A stretch of 64,000 nucleotides of DNA from Polycladidibacter hongkongensis (GTDB taxonomy: Bacteria; Pseudomonadota; Alphaproteobacteria; Rhizobiales; Stappiaceae): positions 62,001-126,000 of the forward strand of contig NZ_LLWC01000026.1 of NCBI RefSeq assembly GCF_001561995.1. Direction: 5' to 3'. A model generated the notes under the pieces. That model did not search any database, was not told the DNA's origin, and saw only the letters and a list, made by a program, of their open reading frames with translations. Position numbers and translations under genes: made by a program. Position 1 is the stretch's first letter. Each line of letters opens with the position of its first letter. Below, in pieces: positions 44,495-54,244 of this stretch.

Positions 44495-45800
44495 TCAGCT
44501 GAAAGTGCTTACCAGCCATGTTCCATCCCATGGCTGGGAACTGGATATCAGCGGTGTAGTGAGTGAAGTCGCTCCCGGCTATTTGCGGGTGAAGGGGCTT
44601 AGCAGCGCTGTAAAGCTCGGCGATCAGGTTCGTTATCAGCGCGGCGAACGCTTCGAGTTTGGCGAAGTTATTCGCGTGGACGCGGATAGCGTTATGGTGA
44701 AGCCTTATTCCACACAAAGCGATTTGGGCCTCGGAACACCTGTTAAACGGGTAGGCAAGCTTAGCTTGATGCCGGATCCAAGTTGGTGTGGACGCGTGGT
44801 CAATGCGCTTGGGCACCCGGTAGATAACAAAGGCCCCCTGCGCCAAGGCAAGGTAGAGGCTCCATTTGATCGCGAGCCGCCACGTGCTGTTGAACGTAAA
44901 CGCGTCAGCGAACCAGCTGTGACCGGCGTGCGCGCCATTGATATTTTCACGCCGATCTGTCAGGGGCAGCGTATTGGCATCTTTGCCGGCTCAGGAGTTG
45001 GTAAATCCACTAGCCTCTCGATGATCACGCGCAGTAATTCTTTTGACAGTGTGGTCATTGGTCTGGTCGGCGAACGCGGCAGAGAGGTGCGCGAGTTTCT
45101 AGAAGACACGCTCGGCGAACAGCTCAGCAAGGCTGTGGTGGTGGTCGCGACAGGTGATGAAAGCCCGATGATGCGGCGCTTGGCCCCAAAAACCGCTGTT
45201 ACGATTGCTGAGAGCTTTCGCGATCAAGGACAGTCCGTACTGTTGGTACTGGATAGCGTGACCCGCTACGCCCATGCGGCGCGCGACGTGGCGCTGGCGG
45301 CCGGAGAACCTGCTGTTTCGCGCGGTTACCCGCCATCGGTGTTTACCGCGCTTCCTGAGCTGCTGGAGCGCACGGGACCTGGCGTTGAGGCCAGTGGCGG
45401 TATGATTACCGCTGTTATTTCTGTGTTGGTTGACGGGGATGATCACAACGATCCGATTGCCGACAACATTCGCGGGCTGCTGGATGGCCATATCGTTCTG
45501 GACAGACATATTGCGGAGGAAGGACGCTATCCTGCCCTAAATCCGCTGGCGTCCGTCTCTCGACTTGCGCAGAACTGCTGGAGCGAGCAGGAGCGCGAGC
45601 TGGTGTTAAAACTGAGAGCGATGATCTCGAAGTACGAAGACACCAAGGATTTACGCATGATGGGTGGCTACAAAGAGGGCGTTGATCCTTTCCTTGATCA
45701 AGCGGTGACGATTGTTCCCAAGCTTTACGAAGCGCTTAAGCAGTCCTTGGATGCCCCCTCCTCCCAAAGCGCGTTTAGCGAGCTTGCGCAGATGCTTTAG
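44481..45800 (+). CDS. fliI: Flagellar export ATPase FliI
   Basis: 439 residues. Walker A GSGVGKST at 170-177, Walker B-type LLVLDSVTRYAHAAR, and the conserved GYPPSVFTALPELLERTG segment. It powers unfolding of export substrates with FliH and FliJ. It is separated from other export genes in this cluster, as in rhizobia, where it follows flgF. An intrinsic terminator lies 30 bases after its stop. Confidence 0.97.
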   Translation: MTALDQLKVLTSHVPSHGWELDISGVVSEVAPGYLRVKGLSSAVKLGDQVRYQRGERFEFGEVIRVDADSVMVKPYSTQSDLGLGTPVKRVGKLSLMPDPSWCGRVVNALGHPVDNKGPLRQGKVEAPFDREPPRAVERKRVSEPAVTGVRAIDIFTPICQGQRIGIFAGSGVGKSTSLSMITRSNSFDSVVIGLVGERGREVREFLEDTLGEQLSKAVVVVATGDESPMMRRLAPKTAVTIAESFRDQGQSVLLVLDSVTRYAHAARDVALAAGEPAVSRGYPPSVFTALPELLERTGPGVEASGGMITAVISVLVDGDDHNDPIADNIRGLLDGHIVLDRHIAEEGRYPALNPLASVSRLAQNCWSEQERELVLKLRAMISKYEDTKDLRMMGGYKEGVDPFLDQAVTIVPKLYEALKQSLDAPSSQSAFSELAQML

Positions 45801-45830
45801 GGCGTTTTGCAAAACCGTTTATCGGATTTT

Positions 45831-45862
45831 AAAGGGCGGCCGCTTGGTCGCCCTTATTATTT
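45831..45862 (+). terminator. Terminator after fliI
   Basis: AAGGGCG, loop, CGCCCTT and then ATTATTT on the plus strand. Confidence 0.6.
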
Positions 45863-45887
45863 GGCGCGGCGGCATCGCATTGGTCCT

Positions 45888-45932
45888 CGCAAAAGAAAAG
45901 CCCCCTACAGAGTAGAGGGCCTTTTCTTTGGG
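45888..45932. terminator. Bidirectional terminator between fliI and ftcR
   Basis: Long stem of about 13 pairs (AAAAGCCCCCTAC with GTAGAGGGCCTTTT) with T-rich sequence on both outer sides. It ends ftcR on the minus strand and backs up fliI. Confidence 0.75.
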
Positions 45933-45946
45933 AGAATTCTCGGCGA

Positions 45947-46621
45947 TCAGCTAGGATTGATGATGTAGCCGAGATAGCGCTTTGAATCGATTGGATCAAA
46001 GCCGAGGTTTGATCGCAGTTTCTTACGTAACTTTGAAATGTGGCTCTCGATGACGTTCTCGTCTACGTCACTTTCAAAGATGCCATAAACGTAGTTGTAG
46101 ATCTGTGTCTTGGTCAGACGGCGGCCATTATTCTGCGCCAAGTATTCCAGAATGCGACGCTCGCGGCGCGGCAACGGCAAGATATCGCCATTTACTTCTG
46201 GATCACGGCCATCAAAGAACACAGTCAGATTGCCAAGGCGCACTTCGCTGGCCTGCTTGACGGTCCGGCGCTTGATCGCACCAACGCGAGCCAGAATTTC
46301 TTGCGGATGGATCGGCTTGCGAACAACATCATCGACGCCAGCTGCAAACAATTTCAAGGTCTGCTCAAGCGCATTGGCATTGTTTAAAACGATAAGCGGT
46401 TTCTGCGCGCAGCGGCGACGAATAATAGGTGCAATAACCTCGCGCTCTTTACAGTCACCAAGAAGGATTGCTTCTACCGCTTCAAAGTCTTCATCCGGTG
46501 CGGTTTCTAGCCAGTCTTTAAATTCATCCGGCTTAAAGCCACTGGTTGAAATTCCTTCGCGCCCAAAACCTGAAGCATATCCTTCAGTCACTAATTCCTG
46601 TTCATCTATAATTAGGTACAT
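45947..46621 (-). CDS. ftcR: Flagellar regulator FtcR/Rem (atypical OmpR-type response regulator)
   Basis: 224 residues. Receiver-like domain at 1-115 and OmpR-type winged helix at about 130-220 (LPLPRRERRILEYLAQNNGR; ENVIESHISKLRKKLR). The N-terminal MYLIIDEQELVTEGY matches Brucella FtcR and Sinorhizobium Rem, activators of flagellar genes. The usual phosphoacceptor position in strand 3 reads AVEAILLGD with a Glu (Glu50) where Asp is expected, so regulation by phosphorylation is doubtful. The frame extends ten codons upstream, but ATG 46621 matches the family. A long AT-rich region lies upstream. Confidence 0.92.
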   Translation of the reverse strand: MYLIIDEQELVTEGYASGFGREGISTSGFKPDEFKDWLETAPDEDFEAVEAILLGDCKEREVIAPIIRRRCAQKPLIVLNNANALEQTLKLFAAGVDDVVRKPIHPQEILARVGAIKRRTVKQASEVRLGNLTVFFDGRDPEVNGDILPLPRRERRILEYLAQNNGRRLTKTQIYNYVYGIFESDVDENVIESHISKLRKKLRSNLGFDPIDSKRYLGYIINPS

Positions 46622-47427
46622 AACCCAGCCCCGAAAAATCATATTCCCCAAATCTGCGTTGAGTAAAACTAATCACTCATTAATTGTCAAATGTAGTTTC
46701 TACAACGAAATGCGCAGATAAGAGTTTATTTTTAAAGGCTTTTATTCCAATTATATTTTAAATACATACTAGTTTTATATCAAATTTTATTGAACTTTTA
46801 TCCTCTCTGTAGAGGGTTGATTTGGCACATTTTTTTTAAAGTCACTAAAATTTGAAATGCATTTCAACCATTTGATAAATCTGGTATTTTTTAAATACAG
46901 ATAAAATTATCTCTGTTTCCGCTGCGTTTTGTGGAATCTTCAGATCAAATTTTCTTTTTCTTCGATCGAAAACGAACGCAAGGGCTGTGCAAAAAATCTC
47001 ATTTTTTGCAGAATCAATCTCCCTTGCGGCGACTCTTCAGAGTTTGACAGCGGATAAACTGACGTTGCTGTATCCGTATTTGCACTGTGACAAATGTATA
47101 CAATATAGGTGAACGCCTATAAGACTGTGAGGTCGCACAGAATACCGCAAGCACTCGCTTTCGCTTATAAGCATTTATTCATAGCTAAACGCAGCATTCC
47201 ACCTGCGCATTTGATTCTTGTAGTTTGCTAAATCATGGCACAGCGTAATCTACGTAGTTTTACCATTAAATTGGTTGTAGCCCGCAAAAAACACTATTCG
47301 TAACGACTAGGCAAAGCTGAGTAAATTTGGTGCAATTTTGAGCCAGTTTTCTACCAATACGCATGAAAAAGCCCGCCGGGTAAGCCGGCGGGTCGCGATT
47401 TTTGATCTGCTGCGCAACTGTATCGTC
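46622..47427. other. Long AT-rich gene-free region upstream of ftcR
   Basis: About 800 bases without a supported gene. It contains a perfect 10-pair inverted repeat (TGCAAAAAAT/ATTTTTTGCA, 46988-47010, 3-base loop), two small adjacent hairpins (TATAGG/CCTATA at 47104-47121; CTGTG/CACAG at 47125-47140) and, at its right end, the terminator of the phytase-like gene. The ftcR promoter must be here. A small RNA is possible but not shown. Confidence 0.6.
47364..47393 (-). terminator. Intrinsic terminator of the phytase-like gene
   Basis: Minus strand: CCCGCCGG, CTTAC loop, CCGGCGGG and then CTTTTT. Confidence 0.92.
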
Positions 47428-49659
47428 TTAGTTAACGTCCAGACTACTTCTGGTACCGATATCAAAGAAGAGGCTCTCGCCGTTTGCGTCGTCCACGCCA
47501 TCATTATCGGTGGAGACGAGAACGCGGCCATCAGCAGTGATCGCCAACCCTTCTACCTTGTCTGGGGTCCAGCCGTTACCTGCTGCCATAGTTGGGAGTA
47601 GATCAAGTGCCAATACTTTTTCCAGCACTGGTAATGTTGCACCATGCGGTTTTGGCATAATACCCGCTAGGTCAACGACTGTGACCTGCTTGATGGCTGC
47701 ATCTTCACCGCCTTTATTATCGCGCTCGATAATCGCAAGACGGCTGTCGCCGAGGCTGGTCACCTCGGAAAGGCCAACCCAACCGCCAGCAGGACTTGCC
47801 GGTGCATAAAGAGGATAAAGAGCAAAAGTCCATTCTTTCGTGGCAGGATTGTAGAAGCCAAGTTTGGTCTGGCCCTTGGTATCATCTTTCCATTCGCGCT
47901 GGAAAGCCACGATCACCTGCGGTGCGCCATTAATATTTGCAGTGGTCACACCTTCCAAAGAGAAGCGCTGCGCCTGCTCCACCAAGGAAGCTGGCAATTC
48001 GATCTCTTCTTGCACAACGCCTTGTGCTGATGTTTTGATGAGAAGATGCTTCAAGCCTTTCTTGGGGTGGCCTTCGGAAGAGAGCCAGAAACCGCCATCA
48101 GCAGCAAGGGCGATCCCTTCCAGATCGTAGCGCTTCTGCGCTCCGCCCGACAAATCGACCTTAGAGGTGATGCGTGCCGGATTTGCAGAGACATCAATCT
48201 GGAAGATGCGGGCAGCATCATAGAAACTATCGCTGACAGCGTAGATCTTGTTGGCATCAAGGCTGTCGCCAACCATGCCAGAGATCGCCCCCCAGCCAAT
48301 TGGCGCCTCTGTTGCCGGGTCGATCTCAGAGATCAGCTGCGGATAGGCGCTTGCCGCTGCTCCAAAACGATAGACGCCCACATGTGCACGAACGCCCTCT
48401 TCAGCCTCGTCCTTTTCATTGGCAACAACAAAGAGGCCGCGCTTAGGCAAGGCAAGCAGACCTTCCGGCGCGATATGAGTTGGCAGGAACTGGCGGAACT
48501 GCGGCGCCGCGCCGGTATCTTTAAAGACGGCGACAAAGTTACCACGCTCAGAGTTCACGAAAATAAGCTTCTCGCCGTCAAAGGAACCGGTTGCGACCCC
48601 TTCGGGCTCGGTGCCTTTTTTATGTGCGCGTTTTGAAGGGTAGTGACCATGAGACATGCCCAAGTGTTCCATCAGCGCGCCGCTGTCATAGGAAACGCTA
48701 CCATCCTTGTTCCAGATAGTGAAACCGCGGGAGCCGCCTTTATAGTCGCCTTCGTTCGCCGTTACAAAGCGCTCATTGTCGATCCACGCCACAGCATCGG
48801 GCTCACGGCGCACATCCTTCAGATCACCAGAGGCGTCGGACATGCGCGCTTTTTTTGCAGGCACTGCTGCCAGAGACGCAGTGCCCGCAGAGAAATGCTT
48901 AATGACTTTGGAAGTGGCAAGGTCAACAAGCGCGATGTGATTGTTTTCCTGCAAGGTGACCACAGCAATATTGTCATCATTGATGGCGACAAATTCCGGC
49001 TCGGGATCGGACGGGGCAATCTCGGCAAGTCCTGTCATGGGGACGGTGGTGGCGCTGTCACAGTTGACCGGCTTGCCGTCGCTGTCCAGCTGGAACACGG
49101 AGAGATGACCGGCAGGTGCTTGCGGGATAACGCCGTCGTTCAGGTCTTCGTCGCGCTCATTTTCAATGGCAACTGCGAGGAACTGCCCATCAGGGGAGAT
49201 CGCGACTGCGTCGGGCTGACCGCCCACATCACACTTGGCGGCAACAGCTTTGCTGTCCAAATCAATGACAGCCACATAGCCGGATGGCTCAACAAAGCTC
49301 TTCGAGGTGTTAACACCCGCCAAGGCATAATTGCTAGCGACGGTGACAGAGGTTGGTTCGCCGCCCACGTCGACGCGCGCCATCGGCTTCAGCTTGGCAG
49401 GATTGGTAGCGTTGACGAAGACGATAGAATCTGCGGGACTATCCGTAAAAACGAGGGTACGGCCATCCTGAGTTGCGCTGATGATTTCGGCAACCGTTTC
49501 TGTTGCCTTGTCCGCATTGGCAGGTAGCGTTTTATAGACAGGGAACGTGGCGATGCGTTCAAAAAAATGTGGCTGAGCTGCGGCATGAGTTGAAGCCAGC
49601 AGCGTAGTTGCAGTAGCAATTGCCACACCCTGAGCCAGGCGGGATCGCAATATATTCAT
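47428..49659 (-). CDS. Secreted esterase-like phytase-family protein
   Basis: 743 residues with a signal peptide (about 1-28, ending AAA). Residues about 40-280 form beta-propeller-type repeats (VAVIDLDSKAVAAKCDVGGQ, PDAVAISPDGQFLAVAIENE). The second half (about 430-720) matches the esterase-like domain of the phytase family (YDLEGIALAADGGFWLSSEG, SLEGVTTANINGAPQVIVAF, GLSEVTSLGDSRLAIIERDN). Expected in the periplasm or outside, acting on phosphate or carboxylic esters; the substrate is unknown. It stands alone with its own terminator, and a phosphate-starvation promoter was not recognised. Confidence 0.88.
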   Translation of the reverse strand: MNILRSRLAQGVAIATATTLLASTHAAAQPHFFERIATFPVYKTLPANADKATETVAEIISATQDGRTLVFTDSPADSIVFVNATNPAKLKPMARVDVGGEPTSVTVASNYALAGVNTSKSFVEPSGYVAVIDLDSKAVAAKCDVGGQPDAVAISPDGQFLAVAIENERDEDLNDGVIPQAPAGHLSVFQLDSDGKPVNCDSATTVPMTGLAEIAPSDPEPEFVAINDDNIAVVTLQENNHIALVDLATSKVIKHFSAGTASLAAVPAKKARMSDASGDLKDVRREPDAVAWIDNERFVTANEGDYKGGSRGFTIWNKDGSVSYDSGALMEHLGMSHGHYPSKRAHKKGTEPEGVATGSFDGEKLIFVNSERGNFVAVFKDTGAAPQFRQFLPTHIAPEGLLALPKRGLFVVANEKDEAEEGVRAHVGVYRFGAAASAYPQLISEIDPATEAPIGWGAISGMVGDSLDANKIYAVSDSFYDAARIFQIDVSANPARITSKVDLSGGAQKRYDLEGIALAADGGFWLSSEGHPKKGLKHLLIKTSAQGVVQEEIELPASLVEQAQRFSLEGVTTANINGAPQVIVAFQREWKDDTKGQTKLGFYNPATKEWTFALYPLYAPASPAGGWVGLSEVTSLGDSRLAIIERDNKGGEDAAIKQVTVVDLAGIMPKPHGATLPVLEKVLALDLLPTMAAGNGWTPDKVEGLAITADGRVLVSTDNDGVDDANGESLFFDIGTRSSLDVN

Positions 49660-50066
49660 GGAAGGATTCCTCGAACTATACTAAAAGTTACAGAGGACCA
49701 AGACCTAATACACTAACATAGAACTTTTTTTACGGTATAATTACAATTTTATGACTTATAATTACTATAAGTTATACAGCAACAATTGCGGAGGAGCATA
49801 GCAAATTTTCTTGATTGTTTACTGTGAGCAAACTAGCAAGAAAGCTGTTCATTTATTTCGGGCCAATTATTTTCTTAGGGCATAGTGCTGTGCCATCACC
49901 GCCTTCTTTTTCAGATACATTGGAACCCTTTCAACCACGATATGTGGTGCTCTTGCGTCAATTTCATACTGGGCAAGTCGCCCCAAGCAGTTTCTTTGTG
50001 GGGTGCAAAAGAGTATTACAGAGGCAAACACAGAGGAATCCTAGCTGAGGGATTACAGGAGTATCT
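49660..50066. other. AT-rich divergent region between the phytase-like gene and ugd
   Basis: 407 bases. A perfect inverted repeat ACTTATA-ATTAC-TATAAGT lies at 49754-49772, possibly an operator for either gene. A frame at 49824-50048 could encode a 74-residue secreted peptide, but its ribosome site is badly placed and I do not call it. Confidence 0.5.
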
Positions 50067-51386
50067 ATGATTATTTCAGTTATCGGCAGCGGCTATGTGG
50101 GGCTGGTTTCCGGCGCCTGCTTCGCAGATTTTGGCCATGAGGTTATTTGCGTCGACAAAGCAACGGATAAAATCGCCAAGCTGCAAGCTGGTGAGATCCC
50201 GATCTATGAGCCGGGTCTTGATGCACTGGTTGAGAGTAATTGTGCTGCCGGTCGCCTCAGCTTCACCACAGATCTGCAAGAGGCCGTTGCCAAAGCCGAT
50301 GTGGTGTTTATTGCCGTTGGCACGCCTTCGCGGCGCGGTGATGGCCATGCGGATCTTAGTTATGTTTACGCCGCTTCCAAGGAAATCGCTGCTGCCATGA
50401 ACGGCTATACTGTGGTGGTGACAAAATCGACAGTGCCTGTAGGTACGGGCGACGAGGTGGAGCGCATTATTGCCGAGACCAACCCGGAGGCCGCGTTTGA
50501 TGTGGTGTCCAACCCTGAGTTCTTGCGAGAAGGTGCAGCGATTGACGATTTCAAGCGGCCTGACCGGATCGTAGTTGGAACTGATGTAGCGCGGGCGCGC
50601 GATGTGATGAGCGAGGTGTACCGCCCGCTATATCTCAACCAGTCGCCACTGGTCTTCACTTCGCGGCGCACGTCCGAACTTATCAAGTATGCGGCCAATG
50701 CGTTTCTGGCGATGAAGATCACCTTTATCAATGAAATCGCCGATCTAAGTGAAGCAGTTGGCGCAAACGTACAGGATGTTGCGCGCGGTATCGGCCTCGA
50801 TAACCGGATTGGCTCCAAGTTTCTGCATGCGGGCCCGGGCTATGGTGGCTCCTGCTTCCCCAAGGATACGCTTGCCCTTGTGAAAACGGCGCAGGACAAC
50901 TCCTCGCCGGTGCGTCTGATCGAGACCACTTGCTCAATCAATGACCAACGCAAGCGCTCCATGGCGAAAAAGGTGGTGGCGGCGCTATCGGGCGACGTAC
51001 GCGCCAAGAAGATTGCCGTTTTGGGGCTGACGTTCAAGCCGAACACCGATGATATGCGCGACAGCCCTGCCCTTTCTATTGTGCAAGCGCTGCAAGACCA
51101 TGGGGCGCAGGTGCATGCTTATGATCCGGAGGGGATGGAAAGCGCAGCGGAGCTGATGGAGAACGTCCACTTTGGTGCCGACGCCTACAGCGTTTGCGAG
51201 GGAGCGTCTGCGGTGGTGATTGTCACAGAATGGAACGCCTTCCGGGCGCTCGATTTTGGCCGTTTGAAGGAGAGCTTGGCTGCGCCAATCATGGTGGACT
51301 TGCGCAATATCTACCGCAGGGAAGAGCTGGAGAAGCACGGCTTCCAATACCACTGTGTCGGGCGTCCGGACCAAGAGATCCGTTAG
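50067..51386 (+). CDS. ugd: UDP-glucose 6-dehydrogenase
   Basis: 439 residues. N-terminal NAD-binding motif GSGYVGLVSGACFADFGHEV, central helix FLAMKITFINEIADL, catalytic cysteine in GPGYGGSCFPKDT (about residue 260), C-terminal UDP-binding domain (GLTFKPNTDDMRDSP). It converts UDP-glucose to UDP-glucuronate for polysaccharide synthesis. Length and motifs are complete. AGGAG precedes the ATG. It is a single gene with a terminator shared with the convergent transporter gene. Confidence 0.96.
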   Translation: MIISVIGSGYVGLVSGACFADFGHEVICVDKATDKIAKLQAGEIPIYEPGLDALVESNCAAGRLSFTTDLQEAVAKADVVFIAVGTPSRRGDGHADLSYVYAASKEIAAAMNGYTVVVTKSTVPVGTGDEVERIIAETNPEAAFDVVSNPEFLREGAAIDDFKRPDRIVVGTDVARARDVMSEVYRPLYLNQSPLVFTSRRTSELIKYAANAFLAMKITFINEIADLSEAVGANVQDVARGIGLDNRIGSKFLHAGPGYGGSCFPKDTLALVKTAQDNSSPVRLIETTCSINDQRKRSMAKKVVAALSGDVRAKKIAVLGLTFKPNTDDMRDSPALSIVQALQDHGAQVHAYDPEGMESAAELMENVHFGADAYSVCEGASAVVIVTEWNAFRALDFGRLKESLAAPIMVDLRNIYRREELEKHGFQYHCVGRPDQEIR

Positions 51387-51413
51387 GCACATCGCCTTAC
51401 ATTGTAGAGAGAC

Positions 51414-51451
51414 GAAAAAGCCGCTGACGGGACACCGCCAGCGGCTTTTTC
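51414..51451. terminator. Bidirectional terminator between ugd and the YeiH-type gene
   Basis: AAAAAGCCGCTG, GCGG-type loop region, CAGCGGCTTTTT. T runs on both strands. Confidence 0.9.
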
Positions 51452-51472
51452 TATACGCGTTTCTAAACTGGC

Positions 51473-52480
51473 TTACAAAAAGGCCACCAGCAGGGAAGTC
51501 GCAAGCGCAAACAAGAACACTGTTTCCCCGATAATAACGCCAAGATGGCGCAGACCAAGCGATGCCATGGCCTTCAAGGAGGTTTTGGTACCCAGTGCGG
51601 AAATAGCCATAACAAGGGCAAAGCGGGAGGTATCATCCATGACGATGCGCAGGTCTTCTGGGATAGCACCCATGGAGTTGATCACCAAGATGACAGCGAA
51701 AGCAACAGCGAACCAAGGGAACGAAGAGGCGGCGCTTTCTTGTCCGCCACGCTTCCCGGCATAGGCAACAACAAACAACAGGACAACGATGGGCAATAGC
51801 GCCACGCGCAGCAGTTTGACATAGGTGGCTATGTCGCCGGTTTCCTCAGAGATCGCATAGCCCGCACCAACCACCTGCGCCACATCATGAATGGTCGCAC
51901 CTAGCAGAATGCCGATTTGTGTATTTTCCAGCCCGAGCAACTGAAAGATAATCGGGTAGGAGATCATCGCCAAAGTAGAAAGCGTTGTCACAGCAATAAC
52001 AGTAAAGAGGGTGTCGCGTTCGGCCTCTTTAGTTTGCGGCAGGGCAGAGGACACAGCCAGCGCCGCGGAGGCGCCGCAAATGGCAACAGCGGAACCGGTG
52101 AGCAAGCCGAACTCTCTGGAGCGCCCGCTGAGACGCGCAATAAACCAGCCAAACAGGATCGTGGCGGCAACGCACACGATGATAAGCAGCAGCGGCTCCA
52201 AACCAAGACTCTGGATTTGTTGCAAAGTAACGCGGACGCCGAGTAGCGCGACGCCGATACGCAGCAGACGCTTGGCACAAAACGTAATGCCCGTAATGCA
52301 AGGCCCTTCTTGCGACAAGAAATGAAAGGCCATGCCAAGCAAGAGCGCAAACAGCATTGTCGGTCCGCCGTAGTGCTCGGATAGGAACATTGCCGCAATG
52401 GCGACGGTGGCACATAGCAAAGTGCCCGGTGCGATTTTTCGCAGGGAGGTAAGGTAGCCGGTGAGGCGGTTGGCAAGCAT
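51473..52480 (-). CDS. YeiH-family putative sulfate exporter
   Basis: 335 residues with about ten membrane helices. Family signatures are LLGMAFHFLSQEGP, RIGVALLGVRVTLQQI, GLLTGSAVAICGASAALAVS and IHDVAQVVGAGYAIS. The YeiH/Cons_hypoth698 family is annotated as sulfate exporters, on limited experimental evidence. The frame is open upstream to 52627, but ATG 52480 has a GGGA ribosome site and matches the family start. It converges on ugd. Confidence 0.9.
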   Translation of the reverse strand: MLANRLTGYLTSLRKIAPGTLLCATVAIAAMFLSEHYGGPTMLFALLLGMAFHFLSQEGPCITGITFCAKRLLRIGVALLGVRVTLQQIQSLGLEPLLLIIVCVAATILFGWFIARLSGRSREFGLLTGSAVAICGASAALAVSSALPQTKEAERDTLFTVIAVTTLSTLAMISYPIIFQLLGLENTQIGILLGATIHDVAQVVGAGYAISEETGDIATYVKLLRVALLPIVVLLFVVAYAGKRGGQESAASSFPWFAVAFAVILVINSMGAIPEDLRIVMDDTSRFALVMAISALGTKTSLKAMASLGLRHLGVIIGETVFLFALATSLLVAFL

Positions 52481-52753
52481 TATTATTATTCCCGTAGAGC
52501 TGCCTTCAATATGCGAGGTCAACTGCAACAAACCAGAGGCCGTTGTTTGATGGTGATACTGCTTTGGCACAGCCATGCAGACAGTTGCATGTGATTGGTT
52601 GGTCTTCGCATCGTCGATAACAACCAACGCTGCTCTGCGGTTATTGCCAAAGCCCTGCGCTAAGTCCAGAGTTTTTTAGTGCCTTTATGAAATTGGCCTG
52701 TTGCACTTTCTCTATGTTAAGGCTCCACTCCCGCGAAGTCGCGCCTGAGCGGT

Positions 52754-54244
52754 TTACAGCAATGGCTTGTTTCCCTGCCGCCTTGGTTTTCCCTGTTGCT
52801 GTTCTTCGACATAACAGGACGCGACCTGCTCGACCCTTTCGATCACACAGGCATCAGGAAACAGCTGTGGCCGCGGTGTGGCGATGACAAACTGCAATTG
52901 CCCTGTGCTGGGAAAGTTTTGTTGCATGTGGCGGTGAATATCGACAGAAGAAACTGCGTCCATCTGGGGCACGAGCTCCACAAAAGTGAAAGGCGGCTTG
53001 CCGCGCAACTTGTCCTTTGCAACTTGGTGCGCCATGGTGTCGAGCCTATGCAATTGCGCTGTGATCGTGGCTATTGATGCTGTTTTGACCTTGTCAAACC
53101 AACCTAAGTCGGGTTCGTTTAAGAACTGCTTGTAGGCTTCGGAAAAGCGTTGCAAAGCGTGTGGTGCTGCCTCTGGCGGGCTTAAGAAACTGAAAGACAG
53201 TAGGCTCTGATTAGCTGTGTAACGCAGCTCTAACGCTTCAACAGCGTAGCTATATGCTGCGTCATGACGAAGGGCTTTTATCAGCGCGCCGCTGTGTTGA
53301 TTATTCAAGTGCTCTATGACTGCACTGGTTTTGAAGCTATCGACCTCGCTTTGCTCATTGACCTCGCCGAGTGCATAAATGCGCGCTACGTTTTCTTTTG
53401 GCGTATGAAGCACTATCTGGCCTTTGGGCTGTAGTGGCTGCAATGTTTTGGCGGGCTGATTGCAAGAAGGTGATTTTGCCAGTAGCGCTGACGGGGGAGG
53501 CCCCAAGACTAAATCAACCAATTGCGCCGCTCGCTCTTCACCAACCGGACCGGCAACGGCTACAATCAGTGGTTTGCAAGCCAACAACAAGCGCCTCCAG
53601 GCAAGAATCTGCGTGACACTCACTTCCTGAAGCGCGTTTTGACGATGACTTGCCGAAGTGTCGCTGCTGCCGCCGACAAGAAACCACTGCATTCGCGGCT
53701 CACGCAAAGCCGCGCGAAATGCCACATCGACGACAAGAGTGTCCCGGTTTTGTTGCCTCTCTTTCAAACCGCCAAGGGAGGCTTCTTTTATGCGCCTAAG
53801 CCATTTTGGGTTGATCGTCTCACTATGAAGTAATTGCTGAACAAGCGGCGCGATTGTTTCTATTTCTTGTGGTGGCAGATGCAAAACCCCGCTCACTGTC
53901 ATTGGCGCAGCTTTGAGGCGCGCATAGGCCTGTGCTGTCCCAAAGGCTTGTTGAACCTGCCGCTCGTCTAGCACCGACGTGCGCCCAGTCCGCATTAGCT
54001 CCATATTGACCAGCGAGACGCTGGCCGGAAACCCTAGCGGTTAGGGCCAGACAATCTTCATGGAAACTAATTCCGCAGTCCCCTCGGGAACTGAAACCAA
54101 GTGGTAGACATTGCCCTGTGGCGAAGTGCGGATCATACTATCCGCTGTGGGCTGCGTACAGGCAACGAGGACTACGCCTAAACCAAGCATGACCAGTAAA
54201 TGGGTGAAAAGTGTTAATCGCATACTCGCAAATACCTTAAGCAT
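52754..54244 (-). pseudogene. M16-family non-catalytic lipoprotein, split by an in-frame stop
   Basis: One reading frame runs from ATG 54244 to 52754 but is broken by TAA at 54041-54043 (codon 68). The first part has a lipoprotein signal with lipobox ending at Cys29 (VVLVAC) and the start of an M16 domain. The second part (from about 54040, next ATG 54004) continues in the same phase for about 425 residues. It has no HxxEH zinc motif, as is usual for the inactive partner of two-subunit M16 peptidases. The ATG follows the stop of the catalytic partner with no gap. Single-base nonsense mutation, re-initiation at 54004 or a sequencing error are all possible. Confidence 0.8.

Noticed and set aside
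49815-50048. Possible small secreted protein of about 74-77 residues before ugd
   Set aside because: The ribosome site is too far from any start, the start would be TTG or GTG, and the composition looks like translated promoter DNA.
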